64,000 nt of DNA from Flavisericum labens (GTDB taxonomy: Bacteria > Bacteroidota > Bacteroidia > Flavobacteriales > Flavobacteriaceae): contig NZ_JBJJBQ010000001.1 of the NCBI RefSeq assembly GCF_045446075.1, forward strand, positions 248,001 to 312,000. The letters are read 5' to 3'. Made by a program: the position numbers and the translations under genes. The notes under the pieces were generated by a model. That model was not told the origin of the DNA. It worked only from the letters and a program-made list of their open reading frames with translations, and made no database searches. Shown here piece after piece: positions 18,340 to 27,296 of this stretch. The stretch's first letter is position 1, and every line of letters begins with the position of its first letter.

Positions 18340-19893
18340 ATGAAGGCAGTAGCAACTGATTTTGGTATGGATAAAGCATTACAAACTTTAGGCATAAAGG
18401 CAATGAATGAAGGCACATCAACGGGATCGAATCATTTTTCGAATGGTGAAATTATTGATTCCATCTCTCCTGTTGATGGAAACTTAATTGCTAAGGTAAA
18501 AACGACAACAAAAGAAGATTTTGAAACCGCAATACAGACTGCAACAAAAGCTTTTAAAATCTGGAGAAAAATGCCATCACCACAACGAGGCGAAATAGTG
18601 CGTCAGTTTGGTGATAAACTTCGAGAAAATAAGGAAGCTTTAGGGAAGTTGGTGTCTTACGAAATGGGAAAAAGTTACCAAGAAGGTTTGGGTGAAGTAC
18701 AGGAAATGATTGATATCTGTGATTTTGCTGTTGGGTTGTCGCGGCAACTTCATGGGTTAACGATGCATAGTGAACGTCCGGGGCATCGAATGTATGAGCA
18801 ATATCATCCGCTTGGTGTGGTGGGCATTATTTCGGCATTTAATTTTCCAGTGGCTGTTTGGTCGTGGAATACGGCTTTAGCTTGGGTTTGTGGTGATGTT
18901 ACCGTTTGGAAACCCAGTGATAAAGTACCGCTTTGTGGTATCGCTTGTCAAAATATGGCAGCCGAAGTTTTTGCAGCTAATAATTTACCCGAAGGCATTT
19001 CGTGTTTAATTAATGGCGATTATAAAGTAGGTGAATTTATGACCAAGGATGCGCGAATACCGTTAATTTCAGCAACAGGTTCGACTAGAATGGGAAAGAT
19101 TGTAGCACAAGAAGTGGCTGCACGATTGGGTAGGAGCCTTTTGGAATTAGGTGGAAACAACGCCATCATTGTAACACCAGATGCCGATATAAAAATGACC
19201 GTTATTGGTGCTGTTTTTGGTGCAGTTGGCACTTGTGGGCAACGTTGCACTTCAACCCGACGATTGATTATCCATGAAAGTATTTATGATAAAGTAAAAA
19301 ATGCCGTTGCGGATGCATATAAACAATTGAAAATTGGAAATCCGTTAGATGAACACAATCATGTGGGGCCTTTAATTGATGCCGATGCCGTAAAAATGTA
19401 TCAAAATGCATTAGAAAAAGTGGTTGACGAGGGTGGAAATATTGTGGTTGAAGGCGGAGTACTTTCTGGAGAAGGTTATGAAAGTGGCTGCTATGTAAAA
19501 CCAGCTATTGCTGAGGCAAAACCTGATTTTAAGATTGTTCAACATGAAACGTTTGCGCCTATTTTGTATTTGTTGAAATACTCTGGTGATGTTGAAAACG
19601 CTATCGCTATTCAAAATAATGTGGCTCAAGGATTATCTTCAGCAATTATGACCAATAATCTTCGTGAAGCAGAACAGTTTTTGTCAGTTGCTGGTTCCGA
19701 CTGCGGCATTGCTAACGTCAATATCGGTACGTCTGGTGCTGAAATTGGTGGGGCCTTTGGCGGCGAAAAGGAAACTGGCGGTGGACGCGAAAGTGGAAGT
19801 GATGCATGGAAAATTTATATGCGCAGACAGACCAATACTATTAATTATACTACCGAATTGCCTTTGGCACAGGGAATAAAGTTTGATTTGTAA
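18340..19893 (+). CDS. ALDH7-type aldehyde dehydrogenase (aminoadipate-semialdehyde dehydrogenase-like)
   Basis: A 517-residue NAD(P)-dependent aldehyde dehydrogenase of the antiquitin (ALDH7) family; members oxidise alpha-aminoadipate semialdehyde in lysine breakdown. Catalytic residues are in place: Asn168 (SAFNFP), Glu269 (LELGG) and the nucleophile Cys303 in GQRCTSTRR. The C-terminal GGAFGGEKETGGGRESGSD stretch is typical of this family. It is a single gene between a divergent peptidase and the DUF1800 gene, without other lysine-catabolism genes in view, so the substrate is inferred from the family only. The start at 18340 gives a normal-length N-terminus. Confidence 0.93.
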   Translation: MKAVATDFGMDKALQTLGIKAMNEGTSTGSNHFSNGEIIDSISPVDGNLIAKVKTTTKEDFETAIQTATKAFKIWRKMPSPQRGEIVRQFGDKLRENKEALGKLVSYEMGKSYQEGLGEVQEMIDICDFAVGLSRQLHGLTMHSERPGHRMYEQYHPLGVVGIISAFNFPVAVWSWNTALAWVCGDVTVWKPSDKVPLCGIACQNMAAEVFAANNLPEGISCLINGDYKVGEFMTKDARIPLISATGSTRMGKIVAQEVAARLGRSLLELGGNNAIIVTPDADIKMTVIGAVFGAVGTCGQRCTSTRRLIIHESIYDKVKNAVADAYKQLKIGNPLDEHNHVGPLIDADAVKMYQNALEKVVDEGGNIVVEGGVLSGEGYESGCYVKPAIAEAKPDFKIVQHETFAPILYLLKYSGDVENAIAIQNNVAQGLSSAIMTNNLREAEQFLSVAGSDCGIANVNIGTSGAEIGGAFGGEKETGGGRESGSDAWKIYMRRQTNTINYTTELPLAQGIKFDL

Positions 19894-19984
19894 CAAACAA
19901 AAGGTCTATTTTTTTAAACCATTTTAATATATTGTAGTCTAAATAGTTATAAAATCGGTTGTCGGTTTTTTGAAACTTTAGCCT

Positions 19985-21370
19985 ATGGAAACTTCTCATA
20001 TTCAACATTTATATCGTCGGGCTGGTTTCGGAATTTTACCTATAACACTTAAAGAATTGTCCAAGAAATCTAGAAAAAAAGTTGTAGACAATCTTTTGAG
20101 AAGTTCTAATAAAACAACACCGTTAGAAGTTGATATTTCTATACTTAAGGATGTTTTCGGCGGCATGATGATGGAGGGAAGACCAGATAAGGAAACCCGT
20201 CAGAAACTTCAAAAATTAAGTAGACAAAAACAAGTAGACTTAAATATGGTGTGGGTTGATAGACTTACAAATCCTACCGAGCTTTTACGTGAAAAAATGA
20301 CACTGTTCTGGGCCAATCATTTTGTTTGCGAAGATAATAGTATTGTTTTCATTCAAAACTTCAATAATACCTTACGGAAACATGCACTTGGTCATTTTGG
20401 CGACTTTGTAAAGGCCATTTCTAAGGAAGCAGCCATGACCAAATACCTTAACACCAAACAAAATAAAAAGCAAAAACCTAATGAAAATTTTGCTCGAGAA
20501 CTTATGGAACTCTTTACCATAGGAGTTGGGAATTATACAGAGGTAGATATCAAGGAAAGTGCTAGAGCATTCACAGGTTACGGTCATAATTTTGTCGGCG
20601 ACTTTGCTTTCAGAAAACGCCAGCACGATGACGGTGCAAAAACGTTTTTGGGTGAAACAGGACATTTTTCAGGTGATGATATTGTCGATATTATTTTAAA
20701 GCAAAAACAATGTGCCAAGTATGTCTGCAAAAAAATATACTCCTACTTTGTTAATGATGAATTGAACGAATATTATGTTACCGAAATGGCTGAGGTCTTA
20801 TATAAAGACTATAATATTGAAAATTTGATGCGCCACGTTTTTATGTCCGACTGGTTTTATAACAAAGCCAATATCGGTACAAAAATTAAATCACCCATTG
20901 AGTTTTTAGTGGGGTTAAAAAAACTCGTTCCTATTGAATTTAATAATCCCAAGCAGCTGTTGTATCTTCAAAAAGTATTAGGACAAATTTTGCTGAGACC
21001 GCCCAATGTAGCAGGTTGGAAAGGTGGTAAAAATTGGATAGATAGTAACACCATCGCACTTCGCTTAAAACTACCTTCCTTATTACTGAATAGTGCTTAT
21101 ATTTCCAAGACCAAAGAAGGCCGTGAAGATGCAAGAATGGCTATGAAAAAAGAGTCCTTTAAAAAAGCATTTAGGCGAATTAAAGCCGATAGTGATTGGG
21201 CGTATTTCAATAGGCATTTCAAAAATGTTAACATTCAGGATTTAGAATATCATATTTTGGCGTGCCAAATAAGCCCTGTGGCTAAAAAGTATTTAGGTAG
21301 TTTGGAAAAAGTATCGAAACAAGAATACTGTATACAGCTTATGTCTTTACCCGAATATCAAATGTGTTAA
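19985..21370 (+). CDS. DUF1800 family protein
   Basis: A 461-residue protein of the DUF1800 family. The opening IQHLYRRAGFG is the family signature, and LTNPTELLREKMTLFWANHF, NFARELMELFTIG and RPPNVAGWKGGKNWID are further conserved elements. No signal peptide is visible with this start, although many relatives are exported. The gene is followed 2 nt later by a DUF1501 gene, a pairing that recurs across many phyla and suggests a joint function, still unknown. Secure as a family call only. Confidence 0.92.
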   Translation: METSHIQHLYRRAGFGILPITLKELSKKSRKKVVDNLLRSSNKTTPLEVDISILKDVFGGMMMEGRPDKETRQKLQKLSRQKQVDLNMVWVDRLTNPTELLREKMTLFWANHFVCEDNSIVFIQNFNNTLRKHALGHFGDFVKAISKEAAMTKYLNTKQNKKQKPNENFARELMELFTIGVGNYTEVDIKESARAFTGYGHNFVGDFAFRKRQHDDGAKTFLGETGHFSGDDIVDIILKQKQCAKYVCKKIYSYFVNDELNEYYVTEMAEVLYKDYNIENLMRHVFMSDWFYNKANIGTKIKSPIEFLVGLKKLVPIEFNNPKQLLYLQKVLGQILLRPPNVAGWKGGKNWIDSNTIALRLKLPSLLLNSAYISKTKEGREDARMAMKKESFKKAFRRIKADSDWAYFNRHFKNVNIQDLEYHILACQISPVAKKYLGSLEKVSKQEYCIQLMSLPEYQMC

Positions 21371-21372
21371 CT

Positions 21373-22557
21373 ATGGACAGAAGAAAATTTTTAAAACACT
21401 CCTCGCTAGGTAGTAGCTTATTTTTTGTACCGAGTTTTGTTCGGGCCTTTGAAGAATTGGCCAGTAGTAAGTTGGGTTATAAACGTTTGGTTATTGTGCA
21501 ACTTTCAGGTGGTAACGATGGTTTAAATACAGTGGTGCCCTTTAGAAACGATTTATATTACAAGGAGCGCCCAACTTTGGGTATTTCTCAAAAAGATATT
21601 ATAAAACTAAATGATGATGTAGGTTTGCATAGCAGTTTAACACCATTGAAGCGTTTATACGATAAAGGCTATTTGTCTATAATAAATAATGTAGGTTACC
21701 CTAATCCCAATCGGTCGCATTTTAGATCTATGGATATTTGGCAAACAGCCAGTGATTCTAACGAGTACCTGCAAAGTGGTTGGATTGGAAGATTTTTGGA
21801 TGAATACGGAAAACAACCCCATTTGGCCATAGAAATTGACGAAAGTTTGTCTCTAGCCATGAAAGGCAATCGTTTAAATGCCATTGCCACACAAGATGCG
21901 AAGGCTTTATACAATATGTCTAAAGATCCATTTTTCGATAACATTCATAAAAACGATGTGCATTTAAGTGAACATAATTTGGGCTATTTGTACAAATCGA
22001 TGATTGCTGCCGAATCTTCAGCTAAATATATTTTCGAAACTAGTAAAACGGTAAGTTCAAATAGAGAATACCCAAAAAATAGCTTCGGAAAACAGCTTAA
22101 AACTACTGCGCAATTTATCAATTCGCATTTGGATACGAAGGTATATTATACCTCTTTGGGCGGTTTCGATACCCATGTTAATCAACTAAACACTCAAAAG
22201 CGATTATTGAGTATTTATGCCAATGGTATTGAGGTGTTTGTAGAAGATTTAAAAGCAAACAATACATTTAAAGATACGCTTATTTTGACTTTTTCGGAAT
22301 TTGGCCGTCGGGTAAAACAAAACGCGAGTGTCGGTACCGATCATGGTACGGCAAATAATGTATTTATTATTGGAAAAAGCTTAAAAAAACAAGGCCTTTA
22401 CAATAACGTAGCTAGTTTGGATAATTTGGATGATAATGGCGATTTAAAGTTTGAAATTGATTTTAGAACCATTTACGCTACAGTTTTAGGAAAGTGGCTT
22501 CAAGTTAACGATGAGAAGGTACTCAATAAATCTTTCAATCAGCTAAATTTCCTCTAA
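21373..22557 (+). CDS. DUF1501 family protein, Tat-type signal
   Basis: A 394-residue protein; the ATG at 21373, 2 nt after the DUF1800 stop, is preferred because it puts MDRRKFLKHSSLG at the N-terminus, an RRxFLK twin-arginine signal that predicts folded export. The mature part belongs to the DUF1501 group within the alkaline phosphatase/sulfatase-like fold: VQLSGGNDGLNTVVPF, HFRSMDIWQTA, GGFDTHVNQ and FSEFGRRVKQNASVGTDHG, with several His/Asp candidates for metal binding. Partner of the upstream DUF1800 gene. Enzymatic activity has not been established for the family. Confidence 0.93.
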   Translation: MDRRKFLKHSSLGSSLFFVPSFVRAFEELASSKLGYKRLVIVQLSGGNDGLNTVVPFRNDLYYKERPTLGISQKDIIKLNDDVGLHSSLTPLKRLYDKGYLSIINNVGYPNPNRSHFRSMDIWQTASDSNEYLQSGWIGRFLDEYGKQPHLAIEIDESLSLAMKGNRLNAIATQDAKALYNMSKDPFFDNIHKNDVHLSEHNLGYLYKSMIAAESSAKYIFETSKTVSSNREYPKNSFGKQLKTTAQFINSHLDTKVYYTSLGGFDTHVNQLNTQKRLLSIYANGIEVFVEDLKANNTFKDTLILTFSEFGRRVKQNASVGTDHGTANNVFIIGKSLKKQGLYNNVASLDNLDDNGDLKFEIDFRTIYATVLGKWLQVNDEKVLNKSFNQLNFL

Positions 22558-22563
22558 ATAAAA

Positions 22564-22600
22564 AAACCTTGACTCTGTTTTGATTTGGAGCACAAGGTTT
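22564..22600. terminator. Hairpin between convergent DUF1501 and AlbA_2 genes
   Basis: AAACCTTG at 22564-22571 pairs with CAAGGTTT at 22593-22600 around a 21-nt loop. On the minus strand it is followed by a U-tract, so it mainly ends the minus-strand gene. On the plus strand the T-run is short. Confidence 0.6.
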
Positions 22601-22694
22601 AGTTAAAAAGATTAATAGCAAGGCAAATTTACAACTTTTGTCCGAAAAAGTACAACTAGTTAGGTTAAGAGAAAGTTAAATTTATTAACAATTG

Positions 22695-23828
22695 TTAATT
22701 GTATTTTACCTTTCTTAATATGCGTAAAGCTTCTTTGTAAAGTTGGTACACCTCATCACTAAAGGATTTTAGGTAAGGTTTGGCCTCGTTAAGTTTGTTT
22801 AAAGCTTCATGAAATAAGTTCAAATAACAGATTAAATAGGTTGATGGCAAATTTTTTAAATCTGAAACTTCTCTTTCATTAAGTACAAGCCCTTTTTTGA
22901 GCTTTTCTAAAATAGCATTGTTTGTGTTATAAATATGATGAAGTACTTTTTTATCAAATTGAGGAGGCTCAAATAGTAGTTTGGTTTCAATATGGTATTG
23001 GGCGTTGTCTCCAAATTTAATGAGTGTTTCTTCCAAAGGATAATATTTTTTAGCGTCTTGAAGCCCTAAATTAACGTACTCAATAATTTTAAAACGCTTC
23101 TCGTTGAAATTGATGGCCACTTCATCAAGAGCAGAGAAGAACAAACGTACTTGTTCGTTAACAAGTTCAATATCAACTCTGGAAAAAAACACCTCGTCCT
23201 TAACCATTTTTTTTTGGCCGGCCCAACATACCACAAAATATTCCTTAAAAACTTTGTATTGCGGGTCATAGTCTTTTCGGGCATCCATAAAATGAAATAC
23301 GCCATTAAGTGTGTGCTCAATATTATTTTGCGCATTTATTTCTATGGCTTCAACAATTTTTGAGTTTACATCTTTAATTTCAATATCGAATACCTTGGGC
23401 ATGCTCATGCTACCATCCCTAAAAAATACTGAGCCACCGTAGTACTTCCAAATGTTTTTTCGTAGTGAAGTGATTTGCCCAGTAGGTCGAATGGTCACCA
23501 AACCAACAACCTTATCTTCCGGTAAATGTGGAAATGGGATGTTTTCATATTGGACAATCGGCGGGTTGGTTAGGTAGGCGTTAATTAGGTTCTGTATTTT
23601 GCTATCATCAAAAAAATCGACACCCACTATTTTATTGTCCTCATCTTCAACGCCAATAACAATGTACGAGTTGTTTTTTGGGTTGCTATTGGAAAGCGCG
23701 CAAATATGTTTTAAAAATTTGCCTTTTCCTTCTTTATAGCTAATATCAACTTTACGCTTTTTGTCGTAAAAGCTATTTTCGTCGTTGTGGGCCAAAAGGT
23801 GCTTTATAAGTAGGCGTTTATTAATCAT
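22695..23828 (-). CDS. AlbA_2 (Schlafen-like) domain protein
   Basis: A 377-residue cytosolic protein. The N-terminal 150 residues carry the AlbA_2 pattern: FLKHICALSNS, YIVIGVEDEDNKIVGVDFFDD and the later VVGLVTIRPTG and SVFFRDGSMS segments. In databases such proteins are labelled ATP-binding or putative DNA/RNA-binding. The C-terminal 220 residues are helical and show no motif I can name; it is probably specific to flavobacteria. It is monocistronic and flanked by unrelated genes. AlbA_2 proteins include regulators and defence-linked tRNases, but nothing here ties this one to either role. Confidence 0.78.
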   Translation of the reverse strand: MINKRLLIKHLLAHNDENSFYDKKRKVDISYKEGKGKFLKHICALSNSNPKNNSYIVIGVEDEDNKIVGVDFFDDSKIQNLINAYLTNPPIVQYENIPFPHLPEDKVVGLVTIRPTGQITSLRKNIWKYYGGSVFFRDGSMSMPKVFDIEIKDVNSKIVEAIEINAQNNIEHTLNGVFHFMDARKDYDPQYKVFKEYFVVCWAGQKKMVKDEVFFSRVDIELVNEQVRLFFSALDEVAINFNEKRFKIIEYVNLGLQDAKKYYPLEETLIKFGDNAQYHIETKLLFEPPQFDKKVLHHIYNTNNAILEKLKKGLVLNEREVSDLKNLPSTYLICYLNLFHEALNKLNEAKPYLKSFSDEVYQLYKEALRILRKVKYN

Positions 23829-24023
23829 AATTATCTGGGCAGTGGCATGTAATCCATCGAATAGGTATGTTGTTCAACCCTAAAAGTACTTAAAACAGAT
23901 TTAAAATAATAAAATTGTTACTGTTTGGCAGACAGTTGATTATAGAATTGGTTGTTTTTTATATAATCCAAAGTGCTAAAAGAACCGTAAATACTTATAC
24001 AAATCATAAAAATATAAATAACT

Positions 24024-25157
24024 ATGAAAGCAATGAAGAAGCTAAAATTTATTTTACCACTGTTATTACTAACTTTTGTTTTTGGGTGTAAAGATTCTGA
24101 ATCTATCCCTATGAGTGCAGAAGCGCCAAGAATTTCTGTTAAATTGGTTGATGCTCCTGGAGATTTTGAGGCCGTTAATGTTGAGATTGTTGACGTTATG
24201 ATTAAAATGGACGACGACAGTGATAGTGATGAAGGTTGGATGTCCCTTGAAGCCGAAGGCGGAGAGGTAAACCTATTAGATTTTACCGGAGGTTTCAGTA
24301 AAGTGCTTGTAGACCGTTTTCCAATTCCGGCTGGTACTTTAAGCCAAATGCGCTTAGTTTTAGGAGATGGAAATACTATTAAATTTGAAGGCGATGAGGT
24401 GCTTTACGATTTAAAAACACCAAGTGCACAACAATCTGGATTGAAAGTTAAAATTGATGCCGTTGTTGAAGAAGGCTTTACTTACGATTATGTATTAGAT
24501 TTTGATGTTGACAAATCTATTGTAATGGCGGGTAATTCAGAAAATACTATTTTAAAACCTGTGCTTCATGCAAGTGCCGAAGTATCTTCTGGTATTATTG
24601 AAGGTGTAGTAGGACCAGCAGAAGCACTTCCAGCAGTAGCATCTGTATTGGTTAATGATATGGGAACACCAGAAACAGAAGATGATTTTGTTATTTCAGC
24701 AAATACTGATGAATCTGGGAATTTTGCTCTTTGGGGCGTGCCTGCCGGTACTTATGAAGTTATGGTAATGCCATTAGATGAAGAGTCAGATTATGGTAGT
24801 GCCAGTGCTTCGGATGTTTTAGTTACAAACGGAGCAATAACTACTATTGCAGAGCCTATTATATTGGAAATAAAGCCTGGCTCTGTTTCTGGTAATGTGC
24901 TAGGTTTAGCAGAAGGAATTGTGGCTACAATTTCAATAGTAGTTGATGATATGGGAACACCAGAAACAGAAGACGACGTTGTAATTTCTACAACTACTAA
25001 TGAAACAGGTGCTTTTATGCTAGAAGCTGTTCCGGCAGGAGATTATTCATTGTCAATTGATGCTGAAGGTTACGTGTCTCAAACAGTTGATGTGACCGTT
25101 ACACCAGGTGATGATACTCCAATAGCAGACGTAACATTGGTTCTAGTAGAGGCATAA
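24024..25157 (+). CDS. DUF4382 lipoprotein with two carboxypeptidase-regulatory-like repeats
   Basis: A 377-residue lipoprotein, anchored by Cys22 (LLLLTFVFGC). Residues about 35-190 form a DUF4382 domain (ISVKLVDAPGDFEAVNVEIVD). Two beta-sandwich repeats of the carboxypeptidase-regulatory-like kind follow, starting near residues 192 and 287. Each contains DMGTPETEDD in the first strand pair and ends in VPAGTYEV or VPAGDYSL. The repeats are very acidic. This build suggests a surface-exposed, polymer- or Ca-binding lipoprotein; function unknown. A second Met at residue 4 could be the start. It ends with a textbook terminator. Confidence 0.85.
   Translation: MKAMKKLKFILPLLLLTFVFGCKDSESIPMSAEAPRISVKLVDAPGDFEAVNVEIVDVMIKMDDDSDSDEGWMSLEAEGGEVNLLDFTGGFSKVLVDRFPIPAGTLSQMRLVLGDGNTIKFEGDEVLYDLKTPSAQQSGLKVKIDAVVEEGFTYDYVLDFDVDKSIVMAGNSENTILKPVLHASAEVSSGIIEGVVGPAEALPAVASVLVNDMGTPETEDDFVISANTDESGNFALWGVPAGTYEVMVMPLDEESDYGSASASDVLVTNGAITTIAEPIILEIKPGSVSGNVLGLAEGIVATISIVVDDMGTPETEDDVVISTTTNETGAFMLEAVPAGDYSLSIDAEGYVSQTVDVTVTPGDDTPIADVTLVLVEA
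24657..24973 (+). repeat. 26-nt direct repeat inside the DUF4382 lipoprotein gene
   Basis: The same 26 bases, beginning GATATGGGAACACCAGAAAC, occur at 24657-24682 and 24948-24973 in the same frame, coding DMGTPETED in both beta-sandwich repeats. The rest of the two repeats has diverged at the DNA level. Confidence 0.9.
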
Positions 25158-25177
25158 CCTTTAAAACACATAGACTT

Positions 25178-25211
25178 AAAAAAGCAATGCAATTCGCATT
25201 GCTTTTTTTTT
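25178..25211 (+). terminator. Intrinsic terminator after the DUF4382 gene
   Basis: AAAAAAGCAATGC (25178-25190) and GCATTGCTTTTTT (25196-25208) form a 13-bp stem with a 5-nt AATTC loop, followed by more T. It separates the lipoprotein from the moxR-bat operon. Confidence 0.92.
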
Positions 25212-25250
25212 AACCAATTTTTAACATCGATACAATAAAAATTTTAACAA

Positions 25251-25282
25251 TTTGCAGTGCTCAAATAAGGGCAGTATATTCG
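25251..25282 (+). promoter_or_regulatory. Promoter of the moxR-bat operon
   Basis: TTTG (25251-25254) and TATATTCG (25275-25282) are 20 nt apart, the exact spacing of the Bacteroidota -33/-7 promoter (consensus TTTG and TAnnTTTG, one mismatch). Transcription should start near 25288, giving a leader of about 14 nt to the moxR ATG. Confidence 0.75.
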
Positions 25283-25301
25283 AGCTTTTAATAAATAAAA
25301 A

Positions 25302-26306
25302 ATGATGGAAGAAACAGGTACAATTGATATTAAGTCGATTAATGAGAAAATTGAAAAAGAAAGTGCTTTTGTTGATTTACTGATGTTAGAGATGAATAAA
25401 GTCATCGTAGGTCAAAAGCATATGGTCGAACGATTGCTAATTGGTTTGTTGGGTCAGGGACATATACTCTTAGAAGGTGTTCCCGGATTGGCAAAAACCT
25501 TAGCGATTAACACGCTTTCACAAGCGGTTCATGGTAGTTTTAGCAGAATTCAGTTTACCCCAGATTTGTTGCCTGCCGATGTTACCGGTACTTTGATTTA
25601 CAACATGAAGGTCAATGATTTTTCCATCAAAAAAGGGCCTATCTTTGCCAACTTTGTTTTGGCTGATGAGATAAACAGGGCACCGGCCAAAGTACAGTCG
25701 GCTTTACTAGAGGCTATGCAGGAAAAACAAGTCACCATTGGCGACGATACTTTTAAATTAGATAAACCGTTTTTGGTTATGGCCACCCAAAACCCGGTAG
25801 AGCAAGAGGGAACTTACCCGTTGCCAGAAGCACAGGTGGACCGTTTTATGCTTAAAACGGTCATTGATTATCCAAAGATTGACGAAGAACAGCTCATCAT
25901 GCGTGCCAACTTAAAAGGGGCTTGGGATAAAGTAAATCCAGTGGTGTCTTTAGAGCAAATTTTAAATGCTCAAAAAGCGGTTAGAGCGGTTTACATGGAT
26001 GAAAAAATTGAAAAGTATATACTGGATATTATTTTCGCAACACGTTATCCAGAAAAATACAGACTTACCAGTTTGAAGCCATTAATATCCTTTGGAGCAT
26101 CGCCACGCGGTAGTATCAATTTGGCCACAGCAGCAAAATGTTACGCGTTTATCAAACGTCGTGGTTATGTGATTCCAGAAGATGTACGTGCTGTAGTTTA
26201 CGATGTGCTAAGACACAGAATAGGCATCACTTATGAGGCAGAGGCAGAAAATGTGACTTCAGAAGACATCATTAATAAAATAGTAAACGAAATAGAAGTA
26301 CCTTAA
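25302..26306 (+). CDS. moxR: MoxR-family AAA+ ATPase
   Basis: A 334-residue AAA+ ATPase thought to act as a chaperone that matures or inserts partner vWA proteins. Walker A is GVPGLAKT (59-66), Walker B is VLADEIN (119-125), and the sensor region reads VMATQNPVEQEGTYPLPEAQVDRF. Start codons at 25302 and 25305 are both possible (MM). It leads the operon with DUF58 and the bat genes, the classical MoxR-DUF58-vWA arrangement of Bacteroidota; in Bacteroides the bat genes are tied to oxygen tolerance. Confidence 0.96.
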   Translation: MMEETGTIDIKSINEKIEKESAFVDLLMLEMNKVIVGQKHMVERLLIGLLGQGHILLEGVPGLAKTLAINTLSQAVHGSFSRIQFTPDLLPADVTGTLIYNMKVNDFSIKKGPIFANFVLADEINRAPAKVQSALLEAMQEKQVTIGDDTFKLDKPFLVMATQNPVEQEGTYPLPEAQVDRFMLKTVIDYPKIDEEQLIMRANLKGAWDKVNPVVSLEQILNAQKAVRAVYMDEKIEKYILDIIFATRYPEKYRLTSLKPLISFGASPRGSINLATAAKCYAFIKRRGYVIPEDVRAVVYDVLRHRIGITYEAEAENVTSEDIINKIVNEIEVP

Positions 26307-26315
26307 GAAAGTTCT

Positions 26316-26420
26316 CAGTATTCAGTACCAGTTAGCAGTAGCTTACACGAATTCTGAATACTGGAAAATTTAACGGTTTATTGATAACTGAATACTGCGA
26401 CTGAAAACTGTTTACTGAAT
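26316..26420. repeat. Short palindromic repeats between moxR and DUF58 genes
   Basis: The 116-nt gap holds CAGTATTCAG at 26316-26325 and its inverse CTGAATACTG at 26354-26363 and 26388-26397, plus the degenerate CTGAAAACTG at 26401-26410 and a final ACTGAAT. In RNA the first copy can pair with either of the others. Such intergenic CAGT-rich repeats are out of place in an operon whose other genes are nearly contiguous. Confidence 0.7.
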
Positions 26421-26422
26421 AG

Positions 26423-27289
26423 ATGGATACTAAAGAATTACTAAAAAAAGTACGGAAAATAGAGATTAAGACACGCCGGTTGTCTGATCATATTTTTGGA
26501 GGCGAATATCATTCTACCTTCAAAGGCCGTGGTATGACTTTTAGTGAAGTACGGAGCTATCAATTTGGTGATGATGTTCGTAATATCGATTGGAACGTTA
26601 CCGCACGCTACAACGAGCCGTTTGTAAAAGTTTTTGAGGAAGAGCGTGAGCTGACCATGATGCTCATGGTTGATGTTTCGGGGTCTGAATTGTTCGGTAC
26701 AGAACAGCAGTTTAAAAATGAAGTAGTTACTGAAATAGCAGCTACTTTGGCGTTTTCGGCAACGCAAAACAACGACAAAATTGGCTTGATTCTATTTTCA
26801 GACCAAGTAGAATTGTACATTCCGCCAAAAAAAGGACGTTCGCATGTACTTCGTATTATTAGAGAATTAATAGAGTTTAAACCCGAAAGTAAACAGACGA
26901 ACATTGCCGAAGCTTTAAAATTCATGCAAAACGTAATGAAGAAAAAAGCTATTGTGTTTGTATTGTCTGATTTTATTGCAGACGATTACCATCAAACCAT
27001 GAAAATCGTTTCAGGTAAACATGATGTTACGGGTATTCGAGTTTACGATAAACGCGAGGAGGAAATTCCAAATTTGGGTATGGTGCAAATGCAGGATGAG
27101 GAAACTGGCGAACTGATGTTGGTAAATACATCATCAAAGAAAGTACGTATCAACTACGGTAAGTTTTATAACGAAAAGGTTAGTTACTATAAAGAAAGCT
27201 TTACAAAATCTGGGGCTGGAGCCATTGATTGCCGTGTTGATGAAAGTTATGTAAAAAAGTTATTAGGGTATTTTAAAAGAAGAGGATAA
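26423..27289 (+). CDS. DUF58 / vWA-like protein
   Basis: A 288-residue cytosolic protein. The DUF58 signature is clear: GGEYHSTFKGRG followed by VRSYQFGDDVRNIDWNVTAR. A von Willebrand A-like fold carries the MIDAS motif DVSGS at 84-88. In this operon type the protein is thought to be a client or adaptor of MoxR. It starts 116 nt after moxR, an unusually large gap filled by short palindromes, and ends 7 nt before the next gene. Confidence 0.94.
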   Translation: MDTKELLKKVRKIEIKTRRLSDHIFGGEYHSTFKGRGMTFSEVRSYQFGDDVRNIDWNVTARYNEPFVKVFEEERELTMMLMVDVSGSELFGTEQQFKNEVVTEIAATLAFSATQNNDKIGLILFSDQVELYIPPKKGRSHVLRIIRELIEFKPESKQTNIAEALKFMQNVMKKKAIVFVLSDFIADDYHQTMKIVSGKHDVTGIRVYDKREEEIPNLGMVQMQDEETGELMLVNTSSKKVRINYGKFYNEKVSYYKESFTKSGAGAIDCRVDESYVKKLLGYFKRRG

Positions 27290-27296
27290 GCGATTT

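Noticed and set aside
26316..26420. Repeats considered as a CRISPR array
   Set aside because: Repeat units are only 10 nt, inverted rather than direct, with no regular spacers and no cas genes nearby.
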